From Psychrobacter cibarius (lineage in GTDB: Bacteria; Pseudomonadota; Gammaproteobacteria; Pseudomonadales; Moraxellaceae), in the NCBI RefSeq assembly GCF_016107535.1, contig NZ_JABASQ010000003.1:124001-188000 (forward strand): a stretch of 64,000 nucleotides of DNA. The letters are read 5' to 3'. The notes beneath the pieces are model-generated. The model saw only the letters and a program-made list of their open reading frames with translations. It did not search any database and was not told the origin of the DNA. The position numbers and the translations under genes were made by a program. Within the stretch, counting starts at the first letter, position 1. Each line of letters opens with the position of its first letter. This document shows, in pieces, positions 29,176 through 39,911 of this stretch.

Positions 29176-32100
29176 TTAGAACTGCCAGCTGTAAACCACA
29201 TCCACCGCGTTTTCTGCCGCTGAGGTTGCCTCTACATAAATACGTCGAGTTAACTGATAACGAATGGATAAGCTATTTTGAGCATTAAAGACCCCTACTC
29301 CGTAGCGTATATACAAGTCAGGCGTCACGTAACCGGTGACGTTGACGTTGGTATCTTCACTACTGCCTGAGGCATCAACGGTCAAACTCTGAAAACCAAA
29401 AATCTGACCGATTTGATTGGTTAGATTGCGCGTGCCACTCAGTCCAAAGCTTAAGCCCGCGGCGGCTAGGTTATTCGTCACTTGCGATTTAAAGCCTTGC
29501 TCACTGATTTGGGTGGCGCCCTTGTTATTAATTCGACCTGTCACCAAAGCATTCATCGCCTGCTGTTGAGTCAAGCCTGCATTATTAAAGACAATAATAT
29601 TGGGACTTTCTGTATTGCCTTTGACACGCACACCTACGGTTTTACCACTGATCGTTTTAACCGCCTCAATACTGAGGTTAGGTTTCATCACATCACCGTT
29701 GAAGCGCACTTGTCCGTAGTTAAGCTCTAGGTTCTGACCAAAAGCGTTGATATTGGTACGACGTGATACTTGCACCACCCCTTTTGCACGCATGACACCC
29801 GTGCCATTTTGAGTGATATTAATCGCACCAGCTAAAGGAATAACGGCACCAAAACCACGGAAGTTGATATCATCACCCAAGTCGACACCGATATCCGCAT
29901 TGATTGACCAAGGTTTCGATATTGCCAATACCTCGTCAATATTGCCAATGAGACGACGATCAAGAACTACTGCATCCTCGGTTTGAGTAATGATATCTTC
30001 GCTGGCTTCTGGCGGACGAATGGTCGCTGACGGTACGCTGACCGCCCCTTTAATATCGACATAACGATCGCCTGGACGCACGATGATATCAATATCAGGA
30101 TTGATTTCTGCCACTAACAATGGTGGCTGAGTAATCACCAAACGCTCGCCGCTGACGCTAAGCTTGGCTTGGAGTTTTTGTTGCCAATTAACGGTACCAC
30201 TCAAAACCCCTTTACCCGTACCACTGCTAAAGGTTCCATCAATAGTCGCTTGCGTACCACGAATTTTGGCGTCAGTATTTACATTGGTTAAATTAATGGG
30301 CAAATCAAGCATCGCAATACGGCCATTAGCAAGTTTCACATCGCCATAGAATTGCGGCTTATCTAATGTACCGCCCAATCCTCCTGCCATCGTGACATTG
30401 CCCTCTAGCACTCGCATACCTGGGAAGAAAGGCTTGAATATCGCAAGGTTAAGCTCATTCAATACCAAAGCACCCGAAATTGGCTTAGGTGTCTTATAAG
30501 GATCAACGACCACTTCAGCATAACCACGCGCACCGCCGCCAGTATTGATATCGGTACGTAGTTTGATGCCTTCAGGGACGGACAGTGCAATCAATGAGAC
30601 CCGCTTATAAGGCAGAGTGACGGGTAAACTATCACCATCTTGAATCAAGCCGATTTTACCGTTGTCTGAATACAGTGTGGTATTAATCGTCGGTGGACGA
30701 CCACGTTGCCAGCCAACAATCGCCTTACCATTAATTTTGCCATGCCAGTCGATATCTTTGGGTAAAAAGACCGATAGTAATGACGTATCCAGATTTTGTA
30801 AGGCAATATTCACCTCACCTTTATCAGGTGACGCGATTAAGTTTTCACGTAAGCATACCTTGCCCGTTTGATCGGTGGCTTGCCAGCAGTGCGCTGCCAA
30901 CTGTACTTTTAAATCGTTATTATTGCCATTTTGATTGTTGGGTAAATTAACAATTAACTGCGCTGGCTGTAACTGATTTAAGGTCGCATATTTAGATTGA
31001 ACACGGCCCTTACCGATGACGCCAGACCAGCTCAGTTTATCCCGATTGAAGCCGCCTTTAAGCCTTGCGCCAATCGTGAGCTGCTCATTGGCAACGTCAA
31101 GATTGACCACATGCGCCTGTTCAGTACCATTAAAAGTCGCTTTAACGCTTTTAAAACTCTGTCCAGCTGCATCTAAACCTTCAGCGGTGATAATAAGCTG
31201 ACTTGGGCTGTTTGCTAAATTGACCAGCTTACCGCGCACGCGACCTTGGCGCAAAATAAAGCCCGGCAGCGCAATCCGCTCACCAACCAAATCGATATAA
31301 ATGGTTGGCAGCGCTTGTCCTACTGGCTGTGATAAGGTCGCACCGCCAGTGACTTTGCCAGCCAATTTATCTGACAACTGATCCAGACTGGTGATATTAA
31401 TTTTGGTTTGTAATTGCTTAGCATTGCCATTAGCAGTGACATAATTATCACCCCAACGTAGCACTAAATTATCCGCGTTTAAGCTGTCTATCAAGGCATT
31501 TACTTGCTTATATTGCGCCTGTGCATCTTGCGTTTGTAGGCGCTTGAAATAGCTTGCCAAATCTTTTGGCAGACGCATCTTCGCCGCTAAGCTACCCTTA
31601 GCACTAAGCGGTTGACCTTTTAACATACCTCTTAAATCAATTTTTTTGATATTAATGATTTGCTGCGAGTCACTCCAGCGCCCATCCGTATCGATAGTAC
31701 CGGTGATAAGGCTTGGGGTATCTTTGAGGAAATAACCAATATTAAAACGATCCATCACTGCGTCAATATCCCACGCAATGCCTTGACGTACATCAACCGT
31801 CCCTTTGGCATCAATACTGCCTGCCGCGCCCACATGACGGAAACGCTTGATACGAATCAGCTGGTCATCGCCACTGGCATCAATGGTTAGCTTGCCCGCT
31901 GGCAGTTGCTCTGCATCTAGCACTCCATCGAAATTCACCGCAAAACGTTGCAGTTTGCCTGCGGTATTTTTACTATTCTTAGGCGCAGTTTGCCACTCGC
32001 CACTGGTTTTTAGATCACCAGTGATAATCGCTGGATTATTGGGTAAAAAATAACCCAAATTGAACTTGTCGAAGCGACCATCTATCGTCCAGCCGATATT

Positions 32101-34179
32101 TTTACGCAAATCGATGACGCCCTTGGCATTCACTGCGCCCGCTTCACCATTGTAATTGAGCTTACGAATACTGATAAACTTTGGCGTGCCAGCCGCATCA
32201 ATAGATAGGCGTCCTTTTGGTACATCTGCAGTATCGACTTGCCCATTGAAGCGCGCATCGAACATAGACAGCTCGCCACCAACGATATCGATTTTGGCAT
32301 CACCCGCACCCGTTATGCCAATAGCACGGCCATCTTGAGTCGCATCAAGTTGCGCCTGCAAGTCGGTATTTTTTAAATTAATAATATGACGCTGACCACT
32401 AACGCCACCTTTAGTAATAGTTAATAAACGACCACGCGCGCTGACACTACCGGTTAGGCGCTCAAGCGGCAAATCACTGCGATACTGTTTGGGTAATAAT
32501 CCATTGGTACGCGCATCTATCTGCCATGTGAGCGGACGCTTTTTATTTGCCAATTGAATCTGCCCAGTACCTGATAAGTCGCCCACGACTCCTTTATAAT
32601 TCAGGCGATTGATGTCGATGACATCCCCAGCTTTGCGCACGCTCACGTCATAGTTACCTTTAGGAGCGGCATTCAATTCATTAATGACCGCATTGGCATC
32701 TACTGATAACCGTGAGCCACGAATGATGACATCCGCCTGTCCACGCGGACTATCAATATTACCGATATTAGGCACATCGCGGCGGATTAGGTTTTGCCAT
32801 TTGGCATCGATATACCAAGGCGCTACCTGTGTCGACTTCGCTGACGTTTTGCCTTGGACGATATTAGCATTCACATGCTCGCCATCACGTTGACGCAAAT
32901 CTGCATCAAGCTCTATGTTACCAGTACTGTTTTGCTGCTGATAATGTAATGACAGTCGACCATTCAGCTTTTGCGGTGCATATGCTTTGAAATCAACATA
33001 GTCATTAGGAATAACGCGGCGAATATCAAAATTGCTACCTGTCGCTCGCACTTTTACATCAAAACTGTCTTGCCAATCTAAAATACCTTGCAGAATTAAA
33101 TTTCCAGCTGGCACCTGAGCATCTAAGCGATCAATACGCATCTGACTGTTTGCAATAACGGCGCGACCTTGATAGTGACCAGACGGAATGTCTTTAGCCG
33201 TCAGCTCAGTATTGATACGCAGACGTATTTCAGAGATAACCCCTGTCGCGGTAGCAGTACCACTTTTCAAACGAATTTTTTGGCTTTCCGCATAAGGGAT
33301 CAAAATATCATCCCATTGCAATTTTGCCTGGAATGGCGAATCCTGATCCAAACCTTGGACAACAAAATCACCGCTCACATCGCTGTCATTGTAGCGACTA
33401 TGAACCTTACCAACCGTACGTTTTAGCGTCCCTGTTGCTGTGATATTCAATGGGTCAACATAGGCTTTTTCTAGCGCACTGACTTCTGCAATCGCGCTTA
33501 AATCTAGCGGATAGTCGCCTTGTAAATCAATTTCACCTTGTAAGGCACTGATTTTGACGATATCAGCATATTGTAAATCGCCGCGACCAACCGTTACCAT
33601 GCTACCGACCCATGTCAAATCACGGGCAACAATATCCTGCACAACGATTGGCTCTTTGGTCACTTGTTTATAAGTAATATTTTTTATTTTAGCGTGATCA
33701 AAGCGTAAGTTCACTGGTAGCTGTAACGTTTTATAATCGAACGGCTCACCCGTTGGTGGCTTGTTATTGATAATCTCAATGGTTTGTATGTCTGCATCAC
33801 GCAGATGCACTTCTTTGGCAAATATGGCACGCCAGCCTATCTTGACGTAGGCTTTATCAACCAATACTTCAAGGTCTTCAGTCGCCTTGATATCAACATC
33901 AGTGACCCAGATACCATCACGTAAATTACCGCGACCATATTTAAAATCAATGCCCGTCTCAGCACTGACTTTCTCTAATATAAACTTCGTACCCGACTCT
34001 GTACCCATTGCGTAAAAAAACACGGCAAACATGATGGCCAGCACAATTAAAATAAGCACCAGTAATTTGAGCAAAAATGACAGCGGATACCAACGTCTGA
34101 CGGCACGAGCGTCGCGCTGTGCTGGATCTTCATCTGGGGCGTTATTAGGCGGGGTATTTTTTGTCAGCATGACACTCAA
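29176..34179 (-). CDS. tamB: TamB, AsmA-like lipid-transfer/translocation protein
   Basis: A 1667-aa inner-membrane-anchored periplasmic protein. One membrane segment (about 33-55) is followed by very long beta-repeat sequence forming the grooved beta-taco structure. The C-terminal DUF490/TamB domain ends at YVEATSAAENAVDVVYSWQF. TamB partners TamA in the outer membrane, and AsmA-family proteins carry phospholipids across the periplasm. E. coli TamB is 1259 aa. The extra length comes from more internal repeats: blocks like DARFNGQVDTADVPKGRLSI and NFDGVLDAEQLPAGKLTIDA recur around residues 620-850. The tamA gene lies immediately upstream, 156 bases away. Confidence 0.94.
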   Translation of the reverse strand: MSVMLTKNTPPNNAPDEDPAQRDARAVRRWYPLSFLLKLLVLILIVLAIMFAVFFYAMGTESGTKFILEKVSAETGIDFKYGRGNLRDGIWVTDVDIKATEDLEVLVDKAYVKIGWRAIFAKEVHLRDADIQTIEIINNKPPTGEPFDYKTLQLPVNLRFDHAKIKNITYKQVTKEPIVVQDIVARDLTWVGSMVTVGRGDLQYADIVKISALQGEIDLQGDYPLDLSAIAEVSALEKAYVDPLNITATGTLKRTVGKVHSRYNDSDVSGDFVVQGLDQDSPFQAKLQWDDILIPYAESQKIRLKSGTATATGVISEIRLRINTELTAKDIPSGHYQGRAVIANSQMRIDRLDAQVPAGNLILQGILDWQDSFDVKVRATGSNFDIRRVIPNDYVDFKAYAPQKLNGRLSLHYQQQNSTGNIELDADLRQRDGEHVNANIVQGKTSAKSTQVAPWYIDAKWQNLIRRDVPNIGNIDSPRGQADVIIRGSRLSVDANAVINELNAAPKGNYDVSVRKAGDVIDINRLNYKGVVGDLSGTGQIQLANKKRPLTWQIDARTNGLLPKQYRSDLPLERLTGSVSARGRLLTITKGGVSGQRHIINLKNTDLQAQLDATQDGRAIGITGAGDAKIDIVGGELSMFDARFNGQVDTADVPKGRLSIDAAGTPKFISIRKLNYNGEAGAVNAKGVIDLRKNIGWTIDGRFDKFNLGYFLPNNPAIITGDLKTSGEWQTAPKNSKNTAGKLQRFAVNFDGVLDAEQLPAGKLTIDASGDDQLIRIKRFRHVGAAGSIDAKGTVDVRQGIAWDIDAVMDRFNIGYFLKDTPSLITGTIDTDGRWSDSQQIINIKKIDLRGMLKGQPLSAKGSLAAKMRLPKDLASYFKRLQTQDAQAQYKQVNALIDSLNADNLVLRWGDNYVTANGNAKQLQTKINITSLDQLSDKLAGKVTGGATLSQPVGQALPTIYIDLVGERIALPGFILRQGRVRGKLVNLANSPSQLIITAEGLDAAGQSFKSVKATFNGTEQAHVVNLDVANEQLTIGARLKGGFNRDKLSWSGVIGKGRVQSKYATLNQLQPAQLIVNLPNNQNGNNNDLKVQLAAHCWQATDQTGKVCLRENLIASPDKGEVNIALQNLDTSLLSVFLPKDIDWHGKINGKAIVGWQRGRPPTINTTLYSDNGKIGLIQDGDSLPVTLPYKRVSLIALSVPEGIKLRTDINTGGGARGYAEVVVDPYKTPKPISGALVLNELNLAIFKPFFPGMRVLEGNVTMAGGLGGTLDKPQFYGDVKLANGRIAMLDLPINLTNVNTDAKIRGTQATIDGTFSSGTGKGVLSGTVNWQQKLQAKLSVSGERLVITQPPLLVAEINPDIDIIVRPGDRYVDIKGAVSVPSATIRPPEASEDIITQTEDAVVLDRRLIGNIDEVLAISKPWSINADIGVDLGDDINFRGFGAVIPLAGAINITQNGTGVMRAKGVVQVSRRTNINAFGQNLELNYGQVRFNGDVMKPNLSIEAVKTISGKTVGVRVKGNTESPNIIVFNNAGLTQQQAMNALVTGRINNKGATQISEQGFKSQVTNNLAAAGLSFGLSGTRNLTNQIGQIFGFQSLTVDASGSSEDTNVNVTGYVTPDLYIRYGVGVFNAQNSLSIRYQLTRRIYVEATSAAENAVDVVYSWQF

Positions 34180-34335
34180 CTACGTTAAAGAATGGTCACC
34201 GGCAATCGGCACGATAAATAAGAAATACAACGGATATTGCTAATAGCGCGTATTGAACCTGTCTCAATTTCACTAACGGAGACGACTTAAGAATGTTCAA
34301 TACGTGCTAAATGATGTCACTACTGGATTACATGG

Positions 34336-37300
34336 CTATAAAGGCGAGCCAATAAAGAAATGCAGTCTAACGGGTATGCTTTCTTCTGTCACCCCAGCCG
34401 CCACATCAACTCTTACCACACCGACTGGCGATGCCCAGCGGATACCAACACCGACGCCGACCTTTGTCTCAGTCTCGAAGTTTTTGTCGTAAGCATTACC
34501 CACATCAGTGAAGAATGCCCCGCGGAATCCTGGTTTAAATTCATAATTATACTCTGCACTACCAACCGCAAGCACTTGCCCACCAGTCAAATAGCCCTTG
34601 TCGAGCGGTGACAAGCTCTCATAGTCATAGCCACGAATACTTTGGTCACCACCCGCAAAGAAGCGTAATTTATAAGGCACATCATAAAAATCATCTGCCC
34701 AGATGTAGCCTGTATTCAGACTGCCCAGTACTTGATGCTTTTGCTCATCGCCAAAACTATAAATGCCGCTGACACCCGCGCGAATGATTGCCATATTAGT
34801 GTCGCTAAGGGCTTTATCAGCCCCTGCTTCAAGCGAGTAATACTGACGCATACCGCGAGTCGGATTGGTCACGCTGTCTACATCGGTTTTGTTCATACCA
34901 TAACCAAATAGCAGCGCTTGCTGCTTAGGCTTAGAGGAAGTAAAGCGGATAGGTAGGTCGTCCAACTCTGTCTCATCGACCCCAGTCTCTAGCTCATCTA
35001 AACGGTAATTCACAGAGTAGCTGCGATTCCAGCCACTGTCACGGCGAATATTACGCGCCAATGCTGCTTTTAGCGTCGTAGTAGAGAGGTCGAAGTTACC
35101 TTCACCTTGGTCGATGACCTCTTCTTCATAGGTAAGACGCGCATCTAATTTATCGTTAAGTGGATGTTTCCAAGGTCGACTGGCATAAACAGCGACGTTT
35201 TTAGTAATTCTGGAAACCTCGGTCTCCGCACCAGCTTGGTAGCCTTTACGATTGAGCAAATTATAGTCTATTTTTGCCGTCGCTCGCACGCCCGTATCTG
35301 TGCCGTAACCAAGACCTACTTGGGCATCGCGCGGCTTACTTGAAGAGACAAAAACATACAACGGTACTTTTTTACTTTCTGCCACTTGTTGCGGGGTTTT
35401 TCGACCAGCCAGCGTTGGTGGTACAAAGTTTTCATCAGTGATTAAGCTTTCTTCATCAGGGAATATTTTTTGCGCAATATTACTGATGCCGTCGCTTATT
35501 TTACCCAAAAGATTGTCCGCCTCTTGGTCTTTTTCATCCAATACACGGTCATTTGGTAAGCGGCTCAAACGCTCTGCTTTTTGTTTGATAGCTTGTAGTT
35601 TATCAAGTGTTGCTGCATCAGCTTCAAAATCGATCGCCGCAATGTCGGCGGGATTGACTGTTTCACCGCTATTCGCAGTCGTATTGTCCTCACTCTCTGC
35701 GTTATTTTCATCACCATCATCAGCGCTATTGTCTTGATTAACACGGCTACTATTAGAAGCAGCTGAACTTTCAGCACCATTATTGCCCGCAATGTCTAAG
35801 GCGCCATCACTATTAATATCGTCGTCGAGTGTGCCGCTATTATTGGTAGGCGTGTTATCAAAAGCCAAAGTACTGGCTTCACTGCGTTCATCTGGCGGCA
35901 ATATCGACTCAACGTTGACCGTATTAAAATAACGAGTCGCTGATAAGTCATTGCTAAACTCGGTCACCGCTGGACGATAAAAAGGGTCACCGGGCTTAAA
36001 GTCAAACAACTGTTGTAATAGTGACAACTCAACAGGTAGCTTGTCAGGATCTTGGGTTAAGGTGTTGGTTTCTTCATCGTATGTAAAAAACACAACGTCA
36101 TCAAACTCATAACGATCACCAGTGTTGTAGACCAGCGACACATCTGCTGTATTATCTGGCAAGATAATATCAACGGATTTGTTGAGCCAATATTGATCAA
36201 AATAGCCATAAGTATTACTCAGCGACTCAAGGGCCGCCTTGCTATCTTTATAAACACGGTGATTGAAGATATCACCCACTTGTGGCGGCAAGTCTTTTTC
36301 AAGTGCTATATATTCTGGTTGTTCACTGCCTTCACCGCGAATCTCAACAATACGGCTATCCACACGTACCGGCTCGCCCAGCTCTTCGATAATGACATCG
36401 ATCGTGTCAGCATTGCGCTGACGTAGGCGTAACGTAATATCATAGTAACCCACTGCTTGGGCTGCCTCTAATGCTGTTTGGCGTAGGCGTGGCAAGGCGG
36501 CCGTAAAGTCGGTAACTGACTGAACTGTCGTATCATCAAGGGCGGCTTTGATGTTTTTCATGGGCTGAACGTCATTATCCGCTTTGGTGAGCTTTGGCTT
36601 ACCATCGACAGCACCTTCAGCGGTCGCCTGCCGTAGATAAATTGTGGTATCTACATGTGGTAATGCCATCACACCTGCATTGAACAAACGATTATAAAGG
36701 CGTTTCACGATATTGCCTTTATTACGTGCCATTGGCTTAGGCTTACTCGCTTGTTCGATACTCTGGTTTATTCCCTGAGAGTCCGCTTGATAGTCTGGCA
36801 AGTAGTCATCAGGATTGATGATATCTGACGTTGTACCATCTTCATTGGTCTCATCACTGGCATTGGCGACAATCTCATTATCGAAAGTACCGCTTCCATC
36901 CACGCGTCCACTACTGACAGAGTCGCTAACATCAATCGGACGCGACATAACTTCAGCCGTCTGTGCACTTTCAGCGGCGCTCTCATTCCTACCTAATGTC
37001 TCAAGATTGTTAGGAGTTGGCAGATTGGTTGCATCCAAATCCACATCTAAACCAATAGGCGGGGTTGTATCATCTAATGTAGCAATTGGCGCGTCAAAAT
37101 CGCGATCGTTATTGCTGATATCATTATTATTGTTATTAAAATTGGTACTATTAACGTTACTGCTATTAACGTCCGCACTATTATTGATGTCATCAATATC
37201 TTTGGCATTCTGCATGTCCATCGCAGCCAGCTCACGATCAATCTCTTCAGGCGTCATCATCTGATAACCCTGCTGCTGTATGGCTGCGGCTTGTTGCAAC

Positions 37301-37923
37301 AAGTCATCATTGGCGTTATTGGAAAGATCGAGCTGAGCATTATTTGCGCCAGCCATATTATCCATGGCATTTGCCTGAGAATTGGCCATACCCTGAGACT
37401 GAGCAGCTGGTTTTTTAGCGCTTTTATCTTGAGCATCAGACTTTTTAATGCCTAGGCTTTGTTCACTGTACTCATCCAATACTGACTGATCGATAATGCC
37501 CTGCTCTACTGCCTTTTTTAGGCGCAATGCATCCAAAGCGATATCGAGCTGAGTATCATCATCTGACAGTGTGGTCGATTGAGTGCTGGTTGATTGAGTA
37601 CTGGTTGGTTGAATGTTTGATTGATCGACAGCTATTTGATTGCTCGTAGGTGGTTTAGGAGAACTGACATTATTTGTGGTATCAGCCAATGCAGCAGGTG
37701 CCATACCGAAACCCACCAGGCTAGTCGCTAGCGCAGTGAAAAGTGCTGAGCGCGTAAAATGAATGCGCGGCGCATTGCCATGAGTTGCCATAGCTGCTGC
37801 ACGACATGTTTTTTGAAAACGGTCACTCTGAAAATCTTGAATTTCAATATCCTCTCGAACATTATCCGTATCACACTGCATCATCGATACATTGCGCGCA
37901 AGCGTTGAAGGCTGGTGTTTCAT
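34336..37923 (-). CDS. tamA: TamA, Omp85-family outer-membrane protein with a long low-complexity region
   Basis: TamA is a BamA-related barrel with N-terminal POTRA domains. Here it is 1195 aa, twice the E. coli length (577). Residues 1-54 precede a signal-like segment (about 55-81, ending APAALA). Residues 85-400 are Asn/Asp/Ser/Gln-rich. POTRA repeats span about 440-690. A second acidic insertion (about 700-790) interrupts the region before the barrel. The barrel ends with the GGDQSIRGYDYE motif of loop 6 (R1097-G-Y). TAGGAAA before the ATG at 37923 supports the long form. An ATG at 37791 would give a conventional signal peptide but lacks a site. TamB follows. Confidence 0.92.
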   Translation of the reverse strand: MKHQPSTLARNVSMMQCDTDNVREDIEIQDFQSDRFQKTCRAAAMATHGNAPRIHFTRSALFTALATSLVGFGMAPAALADTTNNVSSPKPPTSNQIAVDQSNIQPTSTQSTSTQSTTLSDDDTQLDIALDALRLKKAVEQGIIDQSVLDEYSEQSLGIKKSDAQDKSAKKPAAQSQGMANSQANAMDNMAGANNAQLDLSNNANDDLLQQAAAIQQQGYQMMTPEEIDRELAAMDMQNAKDIDDINNSADVNSSNVNSTNFNNNNNDISNNDRDFDAPIATLDDTTPPIGLDVDLDATNLPTPNNLETLGRNESAAESAQTAEVMSRPIDVSDSVSSGRVDGSGTFDNEIVANASDETNEDGTTSDIINPDDYLPDYQADSQGINQSIEQASKPKPMARNKGNIVKRLYNRLFNAGVMALPHVDTTIYLRQATAEGAVDGKPKLTKADNDVQPMKNIKAALDDTTVQSVTDFTAALPRLRQTALEAAQAVGYYDITLRLRQRNADTIDVIIEELGEPVRVDSRIVEIRGEGSEQPEYIALEKDLPPQVGDIFNHRVYKDSKAALESLSNTYGYFDQYWLNKSVDIILPDNTADVSLVYNTGDRYEFDDVVFFTYDEETNTLTQDPDKLPVELSLLQQLFDFKPGDPFYRPAVTEFSNDLSATRYFNTVNVESILPPDERSEASTLAFDNTPTNNSGTLDDDINSDGALDIAGNNGAESSAASNSSRVNQDNSADDGDENNAESEDNTTANSGETVNPADIAAIDFEADAATLDKLQAIKQKAERLSRLPNDRVLDEKDQEADNLLGKISDGISNIAQKIFPDEESLITDENFVPPTLAGRKTPQQVAESKKVPLYVFVSSSKPRDAQVGLGYGTDTGVRATAKIDYNLLNRKGYQAGAETEVSRITKNVAVYASRPWKHPLNDKLDARLTYEEEVIDQGEGNFDLSTTTLKAALARNIRRDSGWNRSYSVNYRLDELETGVDETELDDLPIRFTSSKPKQQALLFGYGMNKTDVDSVTNPTRGMRQYYSLEAGADKALSDTNMAIIRAGVSGIYSFGDEQKHQVLGSLNTGYIWADDFYDVPYKLRFFAGGDQSIRGYDYESLSPLDKGYLTGGQVLAVGSAEYNYEFKPGFRGAFFTDVGNAYDKNFETETKVGVGVGIRWASPVGVVRVDVAAGVTEESIPVRLHFFIGSPL

Positions 37924-38387
37924 GTGTATTTCCTATCACCTCACGCGGCACAATATTATGAACGATAACAATCGCCTAGTCTTACCGGTGAATAAACTTA
38001 TAGCAGTTGGCTGAATTATGGTTTACTGTCTTGCTTTGGATAATGACCGTTTATAACGCAAACCTTGGTGTCAGATTAGCACCATGTTTTTATCAAAATA
38101 TCGACATGCGTGAGTGGTAGCAAGCCTTTGCGATCACTCACACCTCGCGACGTAACCATGCAAAATTTACAAATCATAACTTAGATAATTATGAAATCAT
38201 AGCGTCGAGCGCATGTATTTTTACCAAAGCCTTGCTATTATACGGCTTAATATTGATAAAACCTATGCTATATTTCGATAAGTTTTTGATACTGTTAATA
38301 ATTATATCGATAATTACTTTCACTTGAAAAGCGGTATTCAGCGCTTTTCTTTGATCTAGCAACCGCGACCCGTCTGTAGGAATTTTC
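37924..38387. other. Divergent intergenic region, tamA / LplT-like gene
   Basis: This 464-base region must hold promoters for tamA (minus) and the transporter gene (plus). The only structure I see is a 7-bp inverted repeat, GTGAGTG (38110-38116) with CACTCAC (38135-38141). A 68-codon minus-strand frame across the transporter start is a chance frame. Confidence 0.5.
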
Positions 38388-39719
38388 ATGGCCAATCAGT
38401 TTCAATTATTTAAGCACCGCCGTTTTAGCGCCATGTTTTTTACCCAGTTTTTGGGCGCGTTTAATGACAATATTTTTAAGCAAGCGCTCATACTGGTTTT
38501 GACTTACACCGCTGCGAGTCAGTTGGGCATGGAAGTCAGTATTTTGAATAACTTGGCCGCGATGTTGTTTATTTTGCCCTACTTTTTGTTTTCTGCACTG
38601 GCAGGACAAATCGCGGATAAATTCGAAAAATCAAAACTCACACGATTGATTAAATTGCTTGAATTCGTGATTATGGTGATTGCGGCAGTAGGGTTCGTGT
38701 TTGAGTGGTACGCATTGTTATTTGTTGCGTTGTTTCTCATGGGCACTCAATCTACGTTTTTCGGGCCTATTAAATACGCCTACTTACCACAAGCGATGAA
38801 AGAAGATGAATTGGTTGGTGCTAATGGTTTGTTTCAAATGGGAACATCGTTAGCGATCTTACTCGGTATGATTATCGCGGGTGTTTTAACCCAGATAACA
38901 CAGCCGCTCTATTGGATAAGTGTGACCGTATTGGTCATCGCCGTATTGGGTTATTTTGTCGCACGATTGATACCCCACATGCCAGCGATGCAGCCAAACC
39001 TAAAAATCAACTGGAACATTGTGACCACTAGTGTGGCGACGGTGCGCTACTTATATTCATTGCCTTTTTTGTTCTTTGTCATCCTTGGTAATAGCTGGTT
39101 TTGGTTTTATGGCGCGACGTTTTTGACCCAAACGCCAGAATTCAGCAAGGTCATCTTACATGGTGATGAATCAGTGGTTATTTTCCTATTAACCTTGTTT
39201 TCTGTTGGTGTGTCGATTGGCTCATTATTATGCAAATCACTAACCAAAAACCAAGTCAGCTTACGTCTTTTGCCCTTTGGTATCACGGGCTTAAGTATTT
39301 TTGCGATTGATTTGTATTTTTCACTGTCAAGTCTCAACATCAATGTGAATAATGCAACTCTGTTTGGCATCAGTGAGTTATTTGCGGTGAGTGGCAGCTG
39401 GCGCGTGTTTGCTGATTTATTCTTTTTGGGCTTTAGCGGCGGTTTATACATCGTGCCGTTATATGCCTCTATGCAGGCCTATGCACCCAAGAGCCACCGC
39501 GCGCGCGTCGTTGGTGCCAACAATATCTTTAACGCGATATTTATGGTCACCTCAGCGATTTTCTCTATCGTGATCTTGAACGCTTTGGGATTCAATTTAC
39601 CTCAGCTATTTTTAGTGACAGGACTCATAAACATTGCCTTCGGTGCCTTTTTATACAGTAAGCTCAATAAACATATTAAAAATGCGGTCATCCAAACGCA
39701 TGATGAAGTGGCTCCATAA
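38388..39719 (+). CDS. MFS transporter, LplT (lysophospholipid transporter)-like
   Basis: A 443-aa inner-membrane protein with about 12 hydrophobic segments. The opening FFTQFLGAFNDNIFKQALIL matches LplT and the transporter half of LplT-Aas fusions, which flip lysophospholipids inward for reacylation. GPIKYAYLPQAM and the loop around DKFEKSKLTR also fit. No acyltransferase domain is attached, and none is encoded beside it. A TAGGAA site precedes the ATG. The substrate is inferred by resemblance only. Confidence 0.82.
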   Translation: MANQFQLFKHRRFSAMFFTQFLGAFNDNIFKQALILVLTYTAASQLGMEVSILNNLAAMLFILPYFLFSALAGQIADKFEKSKLTRLIKLLEFVIMVIAAVGFVFEWYALLFVALFLMGTQSTFFGPIKYAYLPQAMKEDELVGANGLFQMGTSLAILLGMIIAGVLTQITQPLYWISVTVLVIAVLGYFVARLIPHMPAMQPNLKINWNIVTTSVATVRYLYSLPFLFFVILGNSWFWFYGATFLTQTPEFSKVILHGDESVVIFLLTLFSVGVSIGSLLCKSLTKNQVSLRLLPFGITGLSIFAIDLYFSLSSLNINVNNATLFGISELFAVSGSWRVFADLFFLGFSGGLYIVPLYASMQAYAPKSHRARVVGANNIFNAIFMVTSAIFSIVILNALGFNLPQLFLVTGLINIAFGAFLYSKLNKHIKNAVIQTHDEVAP

Positions 39720-39911
39720 GTAAGATTGACATGCTGCTATAGCAATCAATGTGTTATCAAACCGATAATATTGATGCTGATAATTTGGATTGTTTGCTAT
39801 AGTAATGCCTATGCGTTAATCACTATCATTATTTTAGAAAAACAGATAATGTTTTTAGCAGAACAGATAAGTTTAATTTTTTGATCGTATTTAAGCCATC
39901 AGGAGTGAATC

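Noticed and set aside
36815..37264. 149-codon + strand frame opposite tamA
   Set aside because: It is antisense to the Asn/Asp/Ser-rich TamA linker, whose codon bias leaves the other strand free of stops. No ribosome site or motif.
38189..38395. 68-codon minus frame across the LplT-like start
   Set aside because: It overlaps a supported start codon and has no motif; a chance frame in AT-rich intergenic DNA.
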